Shown here in pieces: positions 41,159 to 48,132 of a stretch of 64,000 nucleotides of DNA. A program made the position numbers and the translations under genes. The stretch covers positions 1 to 64,000 of the forward strand of contig JAZTWV010000030.1 in NCBI GenBank assembly GCA_045636145.1, read 5' to 3'. Every line of letters starts with the position of its first letter. The first letter of the stretch is position 1. This stretch comes from Flemingiibacterium sp045636145 (lineage in GTDB: Bacteria > Bacillota > Clostridia > Oscillospirales > CAG-272). Below the pieces are notes generated by a model that saw nothing but the letters and a program-made list of their open reading frames with translations, did not search any database and was not told the DNA's origin.

Positions 41159-43054
41159 TTAGTCTTCTTCAAAGCCTTCAGCCTCCTCGTATAACTCCAT
41201 CAGCCGCTCTTCTGCCTCGGTTTGTCTTGTGTAAAGCTCGTTCACCTTGACGTAGTCGGCTTGTATTGCATCATCGGCAAGCTGTCTTGCCAGCTCTTCA
41301 AGCTCAGCTTCGAGTTTTGCCGTTTCTTCTTTGTTTTTCTTCATGCGCGTGCGAAGCCGCCGCTGTTCCGATGCCTGTTCCTTAGCTTTAAGGTACTGCT
41401 CTTTGGCGTCGGTGATTACCGCCTGCGGTGCAGGTGAATCGGATACGGTAATCCTTGCTTTGTGAGCCTTATATTCCTCATAGCTTCCCATAAAATCAAG
41501 CGCAGGTCGGCTTCCGAGGTCAAGCACGCGGGTGGCGAGCTTGGAGATGAAATAACGGTCGTGCGATACGGCTATAATAGTGCCGTCAAACTCCGAGAGG
41601 GCGTTTTCGAGAGCCTCGCGGGAATTTATATCCAGATGGTTTGTAGGCTCGTCCAGAATAAGCAGGTTCATCTTTGAAAGTATAAGCTTGCAAAGTGTAA
41701 GGCGTGCTTTTTCGCCACCACTGAGGACGGACACCTTTTTTTCGATATCATCTCCCTTGAAAAGGAAGAGAGCCAATGCCGAGCGTATTTCCGTTTGGGT
41801 CAGACCTTCGTAGCAGTTCCACAGCTCATCAAGCACCGTGTTTTCGGGATCAAGATTCTGGTTTTCCTGGTCGTAGTAGCCAACGGTCACGTTGTAGCCG
41901 TACTCAAAGCTTCCGGCGTCCTGTGACAGCTTATCTGCTATTATTTTTATAAGGGTGGATTTGCCGCATCCGTTTGGACCGGCTATAAAAAGATGATCTC
42001 GCTTCTTTACAAGGAAAGATACGTCCGAGAACAGAGGCTTGTTTGGAAATGCTTTGGCAAGATTCTTTACGGTGAGCACATCATTTCCGCTTTCGCCTGA
42101 TTTGGTAAAGGAGAGTCGTATCTTCTCCGGCAGATCCTCCGGACGCTCTATCTTTACCATACGGTCAAGTGCCTTTTGACGGCTCTCGGCGGCAATGATG
42201 TTGCGCTCGCGGTTCCACCGTCTCTGCTGTTCGATATACGCTTCTATGCGAGCGATTTCCTTTTGCTGATTTTTATACTGCCGCTCACGGATCTCGCGGT
42301 TTTCGGCTTTTAGGACCATATACCGCGAATAGTTTCCGTTATAAAGCTCCGCATGGGTGTTTTCGATTTCAAGGGTCTTATTTGTGACCTTGTCGAGAAA
42401 GAATCGGTCGTGGGATATAACAAGAAGCGTTCCCTTGTAGCCGGACAGGAAGTCCTCAAGCCACGCCAGGGTTTCGATGTCGAGATGGTTTGTCGGCTCG
42501 TCCAGCATGAGTATATCCGGGGAGGTTATAAGCTGTCTTGCCAGAGCCAGACGGGTTTTCTGTCCTCCGGAAAGCCCCGATATCTTAAGGTCATGGAATC
42601 GCTCGTCGAAACCGAGATTTTTGAGAATACCTTTGCATCTTGAACGGAATTCGTATCCGCCTGCCCGTTTAAAACGGTCAGTAAGCGAGGTGTATGAGGA
42701 TATCAGTGCAGAATCCGATGGGGTTTCCTCTAATTTTCTCTGAAGCTCCTCAAGCCGTTTCTCATCGGCGATAAGTGCAGAGAAAGAGGCAAGCATCTCA
42801 TCAAGAACAGTGCTGTCGCCCTCAAGACCTGTGTTCTGCTCAAGCATACCTACGGTCTTGTCCTTGGAAATGAATACCGAGCCGTCGCTTGGGGTGTATT
42901 CCCCGTGTATTATTTTAAAAAGCGTGGATTTGCCTGCTCCGTTTACGCCTACGATGCCAAGCTTGTCCCCCTCGTTGAGACTGAAGGAGACCTTGTCAAG
43001 TATGACGTCTGTTCCGAATTCAAGGCAAACGCTGCTAAGACTGATAGCGGTCAT
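41159..43054 (-). CDS. ABC-F family ATPase
   Basis: A soluble twin-ATPase of 631 residues of the ABC-F group that acts on ribosomes (translation factors such as EttA, or antibiotic target protection). Domain 1: GVNGAGKSTLFKII, signature LSGGQKTRLALARQLI, DEPTNHLD. A charged linker (about 230-310, ENREIRERQYKNQQKEIARI) separates it from domain 2: GPNGCGKSTLIKII, LSGGEKARLTL, DEPTNHLD. The coiled-coil C-terminus (QYLKAKEQASEQRRLRTRM) matches the Uup/YdiF-like branch. There are no membrane segments. It is first in a two-gene unit with a glycosyltransferase; GGAGAA precedes the ATG. Confidence 0.93.
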   Translation of the reverse strand: MTAISLSSVCLEFGTDVILDKVSFSLNEGDKLGIVGVNGAGKSTLFKIIHGEYTPSDGSVFISKDKTVGMLEQNTGLEGDSTVLDEMLASFSALIADEKRLEELQRKLEETPSDSALISSYTSLTDRFKRAGGYEFRSRCKGILKNLGFDERFHDLKISGLSGGQKTRLALARQLITSPDILMLDEPTNHLDIETLAWLEDFLSGYKGTLLVISHDRFFLDKVTNKTLEIENTHAELYNGNYSRYMVLKAENREIRERQYKNQQKEIARIEAYIEQQRRWNRERNIIAAESRQKALDRMVKIERPEDLPEKIRLSFTKSGESGNDVLTVKNLAKAFPNKPLFSDVSFLVKKRDHLFIAGPNGCGKSTLIKIIADKLSQDAGSFEYGYNVTVGYYDQENQNLDPENTVLDELWNCYEGLTQTEIRSALALFLFKGDDIEKKVSVLSGGEKARLTLCKLILSKMNLLILDEPTNHLDINSREALENALSEFDGTIIAVSHDRYFISKLATRVLDLGSRPALDFMGSYEEYKAHKARITVSDSPAPQAVITDAKEQYLKAKEQASEQRRLRTRMKKNKEETAKLEAELEELARQLADDAIQADYVKVNELYTRQTEAEERLMELYEEAEGFEED

Positions 43055-43091
43055 TATGCATTCTCCGAATAAACATTATTACACATCCTAT

Positions 43092-43120
43092 AGTATACCA
43101 CAAAATTCAGCAGTTGTCAA
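43092..43120 (-). promoter_or_regulatory. Promoter of the ABC-F gene
   Basis: Minus strand: TTGACA (43115-43120), 17 bases, TATACT (43092-43097). Confidence 0.85.
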
Positions 43121-43161
43121 ATATTATATATGAACTTGACCGGTTGAGGTGAGGGCGGCAT

Positions 43162-43200
43162 AAACAAAAACATACCGCACCGAGACCGTCGGGCGGTATG
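43162..43200 (-). terminator. Terminator of lexA
   Basis: Minus strand: CATACCGC/GCGGTATG with a 14-base loop, then TTTTTGTTTATG. Confidence 0.75.
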
Positions 43201-43211
43201 CCTTATATTAT

Positions 43212-43826
43212 TTACCTGTAAAATCTCATTGATGCCACTACCTTGCCGAGAACTATAAGCTCGTTTACGTAGATAGGCTTCATCGAAGAGTTTTCCGGCT
43301 GGAGACGGAAGCGGTTTTCTTCACGGTAAAAGGTCTTTACCGTGGCTTCATCATCCACCAGCGCAACGATAATGTCCTCGTCCTTGGCGGTATTGCATTT
43401 TTCAACCACAATAAGGTCTCCGTCCATTATACCCACTTCGATCATGCTTTCTCCCTGCACCTTCAGTGCAAAAAGGCCGTTGGAGGTCATTCTGGAGGAC
43501 GGACGGGGGAAGTCAATGTATCCGTCGTAGTTTTCGACTGCAAGGATTGGCATACCTGCCGCTACTTTGCCGAGGATAGGCACGCGGACTGTTGAACTGT
43601 TCTGCGTACCGCCGTTGTCCACACGGAGTGTACGGCTCTTTCCGGGGTCTTTCTGTATCATGCCCTTTTCTTCAAGCTTTGCAAGGTATGTATGAACCGT
43701 GGATGTGCTTTTCATATCAAGTGCGTTGCATATGTCACGCACGCTGGGGGAGTAGCCCTCGTTACGAATGGCGTTGAGAATAAAATCGTATATTTCACGC
43801 TCGCGTTTGGTAAGCTTGTCTGCCAT
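43212..43826 (-). CDS. lexA: SOS repressor LexA
   Basis: 204 residues. The N-terminal winged helix (YSPSVRDICNALDMKSTSTVHTYL near residue 24) binds the SOS box; the self-cleavage site is Ala-Gly in KVAAGMPILA, with the catalytic Ser in KVQGESMIEVGI and Lys in DEATVKTFY. Damage-activated RecA triggers cleavage. Full length and typical. GGAGGT precedes the ATG, and a LexA box overlaps its own promoter, so it should repress itself. Confidence 0.97.
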   Translation of the reverse strand: MADKLTKREREIYDFILNAIRNEGYSPSVRDICNALDMKSTSTVHTYLAKLEEKGMIQKDPGKSRTLRVDNGGTQNSSTVRVPILGKVAAGMPILAVENYDGYIDFPRPSSRMTSNGLFALKVQGESMIEVGIMDGDLIVVEKCNTAKDEDIIVALVDDEATVKTFYREENRFRLQPENSSMKPIYVNELIVLGKVVASMRFYR

Positions 43827-43864
43827 AACTATACCTCCGATACTTATCTCTGTAATACAGAATA

Positions 43865-43904
43865 ATTATACCATACATTTTTCAAAAAAGCAAACGGTTG
43901 TTCG
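43865..43904 (-). promoter_or_regulatory. lexA promoter and SOS box
   Basis: Minus strand: TTGCTT (43888-43893), 17 bases, TATAAT (43865-43870). CGAACAACCGTTTG (minus strand of 43891-43904) is close to the Firmicutes box CGAAC-N4-GTTCG, with one half-site base changed, and overlaps the -35 by three bases. This fits autoregulation. Confidence 0.83.
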
Positions 43905-44034
43905 GATTTTATATTTTAATTTTTTGTTTATAAATAATTAACAAAGCAAAAACACAACGGTAATACACAAGTGCAAGCGTTGTGCTATACTTATTTGGTG
44001 TAATATATCCGAATTGTAGAGAGGTAAAATCACA

Positions 44035-44514
44035 ATGAAACCTACAATACGCCGTGCCTGCCCGAGCGATACTGAGCGGCTGCTTGAGCTTCTCATGCAG
44101 GTTGAGGAGGTGCACAGACAGGGACGCCCCGACCTTTTTCGCGTGAATGGAACTAAATTCACTCCAACCGAGCTTATCGAAATAATTGCAGATGACAGCC
44201 GCCCTGTTTTTGTGGCGGAGCATGAGGGCAGGGTTGTCGGGTACGTATTCTGCATTGTGTCTGAGATAAAGGACAGCACCATGCTGTTCGATATGAAAAC
44301 CGTTCACCTTGAGGATGTGTGCGTAGACGAGAACTGCCGCGGTATGGGAATCGGCAGTCTGCTTATGGAATACGTTACCGAATGGGCAAAGGCAAACGGA
44401 TGCAACCGCATGGACCTTGACGTGTGGGAGTTCAACGAGGGCGCAAGGCGGTTTTACGAGCGGTACGGATTCGCAACCCAAAAACGCCGCATGGATATGT
44501 GGCTTGATGAATAA
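44035..44514 (+). CDS. GNAT family N-acetyltransferase
   Basis: 159 residues of the GNAT fold: a start TIRRACPSDTERLLELLMQV, a central strand VFVAEHEGRVVGYVFCI, the CoA-binding loop VDENCRGMGIGSLLMEYV, and a C-terminal NEGARRFYERYGFATQKRRM motif. The acceptor is unknown. Close to the protein-N-terminal/diamine-type GNATs by the C-terminal pattern. AGAGGT precedes the ATG. Upstream CACAACG/CGTTGTG (about 43953-43984) forms a spaced inverted repeat near a TATACT box and may be regulatory. It ends right before a palindromic repeat array. Confidence 0.88.
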   Translation: MKPTIRRACPSDTERLLELLMQVEEVHRQGRPDLFRVNGTKFTPTELIEIIADDSRPVFVAEHEGRVVGYVFCIVSEIKDSTMLFDMKTVHLEDVCVDENCRGMGIGSLLMEYVTEWAKANGCNRMDLDVWEFNEGARRFYERYGFATQKRRMDMWLDE

Positions 44515-44550
44515 ATATATAATCCTTGCCGAAAATTAAACAGTTACCGC

Positions 44551-44822
44551 GTAGGGGAGGGGCTTGCCCCTCCCGACGTTTTTGTTTGCGGGTATCATAA
44601 GAAACGGGAGGGGAAACCCCTCCCCTGCGGCGCGTGGTTGACGGTTTTACCGTAGGGGAGGCGTCTCGCCTCCCGTTTTTTTGTGTAATTACCTTGTTCC
44701 GGGCGATTCGTGAATCGCCCCCTACCGACGTGTTTACGGTATCACCGTAGGGCGGTGGCTTGCTGCCGCCGCTTTTGTTTTGGCGTAACATAAGAAACGG
44801 GAGGGGAAACCCCTCCCCTACG
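44551..44822. repeat. Array of six REP-like palindromes
   Basis: Six inverted repeats lie in 272 bases, each about 25-30 bases and each flanked by (C)CGTAGGG on one side and CCCG(T/A) on the other, in alternating orientation. Stems: GGGAGGGGC/GCCCCTCCC (44555-44574), GGGAGGGG/CCCCTCCC (44606-44624), GGGAGGCG/CGCCTCCC (44656-44673), GGGCGATTC/GAATCGCCC (44701-44720), GGCGGTGGC/GCTGCCGCC (44751-44770), GGGAGGGG/CCCCTCCC (44800-44818). No gene is present in 44515-44846. Loops and stems vary while pairing is kept. This is not a CRISPR array: spacing is irregular and orientation alternates. Confidence 0.85.
44596..44648 (+). repeat. 53-bp direct repeat within the REP-like array, first copy
   Basis: This 53-base stretch, starting CATAAGAAACGGG and ending TGGTTGACGGTTTT, recurs at 44789-44841 with 50 of 53 positions identical by eye. 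Each copy holds one palindrome. The array has therefore grown by duplication of a unit larger than a single palindrome. Confidence 0.85.
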
Positions 44823-44841
44823 GCGTATGGTTGACGGTTTT
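44789..44841 (+). repeat. 53-bp direct repeat within the REP-like array, second copy
   Basis: Second copy of the direct repeat at 44596-44648, 193 bases further on. It differs at three positions, two of them adjacent. It overlaps the end of the array and reaches to within 5 bases of the XRE gene. Confidence 0.85.
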
Positions 44842-44846
44842 GCACT

Positions 44847-45182
44847 TTATGGCTTAACCCTTATTGAATGCTTTATCTCTGTATCAATAATGTCGTATAT
44901 CCGCGCACGGTCTTTTTCGGACAGCTTGTCAAGCTTCTCATGGAGGAGGGAATCCTTCACCGTATAACTTGCTTTGACAACGTCGCAGAGAAGCATATCG
45001 GACGATACCTCAAGGGCATTGGCGATGTTGATGAGGGTTTCGAGTGAGCATGATTTCTCACCGCGTTCTATATCACCGATATAATTTACGCTTAGGTCTA
45101 CTTTTTCAGCGAGAGTTTCGATGGTTAGTTTTTGCGCTCTCCTGAATTTGCGGATGTTTTTGCCTATAGATTCAAGATTCAT
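44847..45182 (-). CDS. XRE family transcriptional regulator
   Basis: 111 residues: an N-terminal XRE helix-turn-helix (GKNIRKFRRAQKLTIETLAE, then KVDLSVNYIGDIERGEKSCS) and a helical C-terminal part (KDSLLHEKLDKLSEKDRARIYDII), as in many small regulators that dimerise through the tail. The ATG at 45182 has AGGTGATTGCT upstream; the GTG three codons earlier is part of that site. It is divergent from the SLOG-family gene. AGCGT/ACGCT at 45202-45217 forms an inverted repeat just upstream and may be its operator. Its 3' end touches the repeat array. Confidence 0.87.
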   Translation of the reverse strand: MNLESIGKNIRKFRRAQKLTIETLAEKVDLSVNYIGDIERGEKSCSLETLINIANALEVSSDMLLCDVVKASYTVKDSLLHEKLDKLSEKDRARIYDIIDTEIKHSIRVKP

Positions 45183-45282
45183 AGCAATCACCTACACTTA
45201 CAGCGTTATTTCACGCTAATAGTATAGATTATTTGCGCCGAGATAAACACCAACAAATTATAGTAGCATGACGCTCTGTGTG

Positions 45283-45311
45283 TTGAAAAGTTCATATTTG
45301 TGTGCTATAAT
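45283..45311 (+). promoter_or_regulatory. Promoter of the SLOG-family gene
   Basis: TTGAAA (45283-45288), 17 bases, TATAAT (45306-45311). Confidence 0.78.
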
Positions 45312-45339
45312 GTAAGCAATTACAGAAAGGAGCAGGCAA

Positions 45340-45777
45340 ATGAACAGACATACAACAGCTACATTTATAGGACACAGTGATTGCTTCGGACTTGATGAGG
45401 AGCGTGTGAGGGCGGAAATAATCAAACTCATTAACGGCGGCATTACAGATTTCCTAAACGGCTATATGGGCGGATTTGATAAGCTCTGCGCCAGACTTGT
45501 GTACGAATTGAAGATTGTATATCCTCATATACACAATTATGCTGTGATTCCGTATCTTACTCACAAAATCGACCGAAGTGAATACTTCGATGAAATAATA
45601 TATCCCGACGGATTTGAAAAATATCACTTCAAGGCGGCAATTCCAAAGAGAAACAAATATCTTGTTGACAATTCGGGTACGGCGGTCTGCTATGTGACCC
45701 ACGGCTGGGGCGGTGCGGCAAAAACGCTGGAAATGGCATATAAAGCCGGTGTCCGGATAATAAATCTCGGAGAGTGA
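45340..45777 (+). CDS. SLOG superfamily protein (DUF1273/YpsA-like)
   Basis: 145 residues with the Rossmann-like SLOG pattern: an N-terminal strand ATFIGHSDCFG, a helix-turn with GGITDFLNGYMGGFDKLCA, and a C-terminal PKRNKYLVDNSGTAVCYVTH strand-helix that in this group binds a nucleotide-like ligand. Related proteins (YpsA, and LOG-type enzymes) are thought to sense or process nucleotide derivatives; the role here is unknown. AAAGGAG precedes the ATG. It has its own promoter, divergent from the XRE gene. Confidence 0.82.
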   Translation: MNRHTTATFIGHSDCFGLDEERVRAEIIKLINGGITDFLNGYMGGFDKLCARLVYELKIVYPHIHNYAVIPYLTHKIDRSEYFDEIIYPDGFEKYHFKAAIPKRNKYLVDNSGTAVCYVTHGWGGAAKTLEMAYKAGVRIINLGE

Positions 45778-45797
45778 AACTTTTTTTCTAAAACCTA

Positions 45798-45826
45798 TTG
45801 ACATTTGGAATAATGTGTGGTATAAT
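45798..45826 (+). promoter_or_regulatory. Promoter of infC-rpmI-rplT
   Basis: Perfect consensus: TTGACA (45798-45803), 17 bases, TATAAT (45821-45826). Confidence 0.9.
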
Positions 45827-45832
45827 ACCAAG

Positions 45833-45953
45833 GTACAACAAAGAAGAACTCTCCGTTCTCACCGCCTCAGATTGATGACAGCGGTTAATAATCGACATAA
45901 TGACACGAAAAGTGTCTGTAGCGTCGTGCGGAGGATTCTTCGCACGATTTTTA
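45833..45953 (+). promoter_or_regulatory. L20-type leader with attenuator upstream of infC
   Basis: The leader begins with a stretch ACTCTCCGTTCTCACCGCC that is characteristic, from memory, of Firmicutes infC/L20 leaders. It ends with a terminator TCGTGCG/CGCACGA (45924-45947, 10-base loop) and a T run. In Bacillus, excess ribosomal protein L20 binds this leader and promotes termination. The placement directly before infC, with rplT at the end of the operon, supports the same feedback here. The RNA fold was not computed. Confidence 0.85.
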
Positions 45954-45976
45954 TTTATGTTTTGGAGGTGTCAGCT

Positions 45977-46501
45977 ATTAGCACAAAAGAACTGCAAATC
46001 AATGAAGAAATCAGGGCAAAGGAAGTCCGTATCGTTGGCGAGGACGGTGAACAGGTCGGCGTAATGCAGACCGCAAAGGCACTTGAGCTTGCTTACGAAA
46101 AGGATCTCGACCTCGTTCTCATTGCTCCCAATGCCGAGCCGCCGGTATGCCGCATCATGGATTACGGCAAGTACCGTTTTGAGCGCGACAAGAAGGAGAA
46201 AGAAGCAAGGAAGAAGCAGACAGTTGTCGAGGTTAAGGAGATTCAGCTCTCCTGCCGTATCGACACACACGATTTCGAAACCAAGGTAAAGCACGCACAC
46301 CGTTTCCTCGGTGACGGCAACAAGGTAAGAGTCGTTGTGAAGTTCAGAGGACGTGAGATGAGTCATCTCGATATCGGACGTGAACTGCTTGAGAAGTTCG
46401 AAGAAGCTTGTAAGGAGCTGGGAAGCGTTGATAAGCGTCCCGCACTTGAAGGCCGCTTCATGAGCATGATTGTAAATCCCGTAAAGCAGCCCGGCAAGTA
46501 A
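45977..46501 (+). CDS. infC: Translation initiation factor IF-3, with AUU start codon
   Basis: Prevents early subunit joining and checks start-codon choice. 174 residues from an ATT start at 45977, six bases after GGAGGTG; the frame continues upstream without ATG, GTG or TTG in a suitable place. The protein runs STKELQINEEIRAKEVRIVG, through PPVCRIMDYGKYRFERDKKEKEA (IF3 linker signature), to the C-terminal domain with VVVKFRGREMSH. IF3 genes in many bacteria start with AUU so that IF3 limits its own translation. First gene of the infC-rpmI-rplT operon. Confidence 0.95.
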   Translation: MSTKELQINEEIRAKEVRIVGEDGEQVGVMQTAKALELAYEKDLDLVLIAPNAEPPVCRIMDYGKYRFERDKKEKEARKKQTVVEVKEIQLSCRIDTHDFETKVKHAHRFLGDGNKVRVVVKFRGREMSHLDIGRELLEKFEEACKELGSVDKRPALEGRFMSMIVNPVKQPGK

Positions 46502-46596
46502 TTATTGTTTTGCCGTGATTTTTGCGGCTCAGACACTGATATCACGCGCACGTCCGGCGCATAAACGGACGGAATAAACAAAAGGAGTAAACGAAA

Positions 46597-46791
46597 ATGG
46601 CAAAAATAAAGACTCACAACGCAACAGCCAAGAGATTTTCTCTCACCAAGAGCGGAAAGGTTAAGCTCAACCACACCAATCGCCGCCACAAGCTCGGTCT
46701 TAAGACCGCTAAGAGAAAGAGACAGCTCAGAAAGAACGGCTATCTCAGCACCTCTATGGCACCCACCATTGCATCTCTCATTCACAAATAA
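46597..46791 (+). CDS. rpmI: 50S ribosomal protein L35
   Basis: 64 residues, basic, with the family pattern KIKTHNATAKRFSLTKSGKV, then KLNHTNRRHKLGLKT and RKRQLRKNGYLS. Length is exact for L35. AAAGGAG precedes the ATG. It lies between infC and rplT, the universal order in Firmicutes. A CGTCCG/CGGACG hairpin in the spacer before it (about 46550-46573) may influence expression. Confidence 0.98.
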   Translation: MAKIKTHNATAKRFSLTKSGKVKLNHTNRRHKLGLKTAKRKRQLRKNGYLSTSMAPTIASLIHK

Positions 46792-46823
46792 TCATATAAC
46801 AAGTAACCGGAGGATAATATAAA

Positions 46824-47183
46824 ATGGCAAGAGTTAAAGGCGCGATGATGACTCGCAAGAGAAGAAATAAAATGCTTAAGCTCGCTAAGGGCTATTGGGG
46901 CGCTAAGTCCAAGCATTTCAAGATGGCTAAAGAGCAGGTAATGAAGAGCGGCAACTACGCTTTCGCCGGCAGAAAGATGAAGAAGAGAGACTTCCGTTCT
47001 CTCTGGATCACCAGAATTTCCGCTCAGGCAAAGGTTTGCGGCATGAATTACTCAACCCTTATGCACGGTCTCAAGCTTGCAGGTATTGATCTTAACCGCA
47101 AGATGCTGGCTGAGCTGGCTGTTTCCGACAAGGACGCGTTCGCTGCAGTAGCAGAGCAGGCTAAGGCAGCTCTCGCAAAGTAA
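46824..47183 (+). CDS. rplT: 50S ribosomal protein L20
   Basis: 119 residues with the conserved start ARVKGAMMTRKRRNKMLKLA and later YAGRKMKKRDFRSLWITRI-type segment (here FAGRKMKKRDFRSLWITRIS). It is an early assembly protein of the large subunit and, in Firmicutes, the feedback regulator of the leader upstream of infC. The N-terminal extension is long and basic as usual. GGAGGA precedes the ATG. Last gene of the operon, followed by a terminator. Confidence 0.98.
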   Translation: MARVKGAMMTRKRRNKMLKLAKGYWGAKSKHFKMAKEQVMKSGNYAFAGRKMKKRDFRSLWITRISAQAKVCGMNYSTLMHGLKLAGIDLNRKMLAELAVSDKDAFAAVAEQAKAALAK

Positions 47184-47194
47184 TTATAAAAGAA

Positions 47195-47226
47195 CAACAA
47201 CCGGCTCACCCCGGTTGTTTCTTTTT
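47195..47226 (+). terminator. Terminator of infC-rpmI-rplT
   Basis: AACAACCGG/CCGGTTGTT (9 bp) with a 6-base loop, then TCTTTTT. Confidence 0.9.
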
Positions 47227-47248
47227 AAGGTGATAAAGGAGACTAAGG

Positions 47249-48064
47249 ATGGCTTCTTTTTCAAAAGATATGATAACAAGTCGCCAGAATGGGCTTGTTA
47301 CCAGAATATCCAAGCTTTCTGACAAGAAATACCGTGATGCGGAGGGACTTTTCCGTATAGACGGGGTCAAGCTCTTTTCCGAAGCACAAAAAAGCGGCAT
47401 AGAGTTTGAATATATCTTCATTGCCGACACAAAGCGTGAAAAAATCACATCAAAGCTTGCAGATGAGCTTCGATCTGCATCAGGTACGGTGATAACCGTG
47501 TCCGATGAGGTGTTTTCCAAGCTTACCGATGAGTCGGCACCCCAGGGAATCACGGCGGCGGCAAAGAAATTTGCTGTTTCGGAGCTTGTAATTCCAAGTG
47601 ACGGGGATTTTCGGTCGATTTACCTTTCCTCGGTCCGCGATCCGGGAAATCTCGGCACAATGATACGAACGGCATATGCATTCGGTATTGACCGTGTATA
47701 TATCAGCCGTGACTGCGCCGATATTTATTCCCCGAAGACGCTGAGGGCGGCAATGGGGTCGGTATTCCGCCAGCCCATATCGGTAGTGGGCGATGAGCTG
47801 ACATTTGCCGACGATATGGAAAAAAGCGACTGCGCAGTATATGCGGCGGCACTCAGACGTGATGCAAAAAAGCTTGGGGCGTTTACGATCCCGAAGCGTG
47901 TATGCTTCGCTATTGGAAACGAGGGACACGGTCTCGCCGATGAGTTTATCGACTCCTGCTCCGGTACGGTGTTTATTCCCATAACGGAAGGGTGCGAATC
48001 CCTTAATGCGGCGTCTGCGGCTAATGTTATCATGTGGGAAATGTGCCGTGGCGCAGTGAAATAA
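47249..48064 (+). CDS. TrmH family (SpoU-type) RNA methyltransferase
   Basis: A 271-residue rRNA or tRNA 2'-O-methyltransferase of the trefoil-knot SPOUT family. The N-terminal substrate-binding domain (FRIDGVKLFSEAQKSGIEFE, residues about 30-100) precedes the catalytic domain with VRDPGNLGTMIRTAYAFG (motif 1), IGNEGHGLADEF (motif 2) and SLNAASAANVIMWE (motif 3). The target base is not determined. AAGGAGAC precedes the ATG. It follows the rplT terminator by 23 bases. It may be cotranscribed with metG by read-through, 68 bases downstream. Confidence 0.9.
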   Translation: MASFSKDMITSRQNGLVTRISKLSDKKYRDAEGLFRIDGVKLFSEAQKSGIEFEYIFIADTKREKITSKLADELRSASGTVITVSDEVFSKLTDESAPQGITAAAKKFAVSELVIPSDGDFRSIYLSSVRDPGNLGTMIRTAYAFGIDRVYISRDCADIYSPKTLRAAMGSVFRQPISVVGDELTFADDMEKSDCAVYAAALRRDAKKLGAFTIPKRVCFAIGNEGHGLADEFIDSCSGTVFIPITEGCESLNAASAANVIMWEMCRGAVK

Positions 48065-48132
48065 CAGAAAACAATGGGCGTGTCAATACAAGGGCACTGC
48101 CGTATAAATATTATCAACAGGAGGAAATGAAA

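Noticed and set aside
44551..44841. A possible CRISPR array.
   Set aside because: The repeats are palindromes in alternating orientation with irregular spacing and differing stems, and there are no cas genes in the window.
45815..45976. A longer IF3 reading starting in the leader.
   Set aside because: That start lies in the promoter and attenuator region, before or at the transcript start. The conserved IF3 sequence begins at the ATT codon, which has a proper ribosome site.
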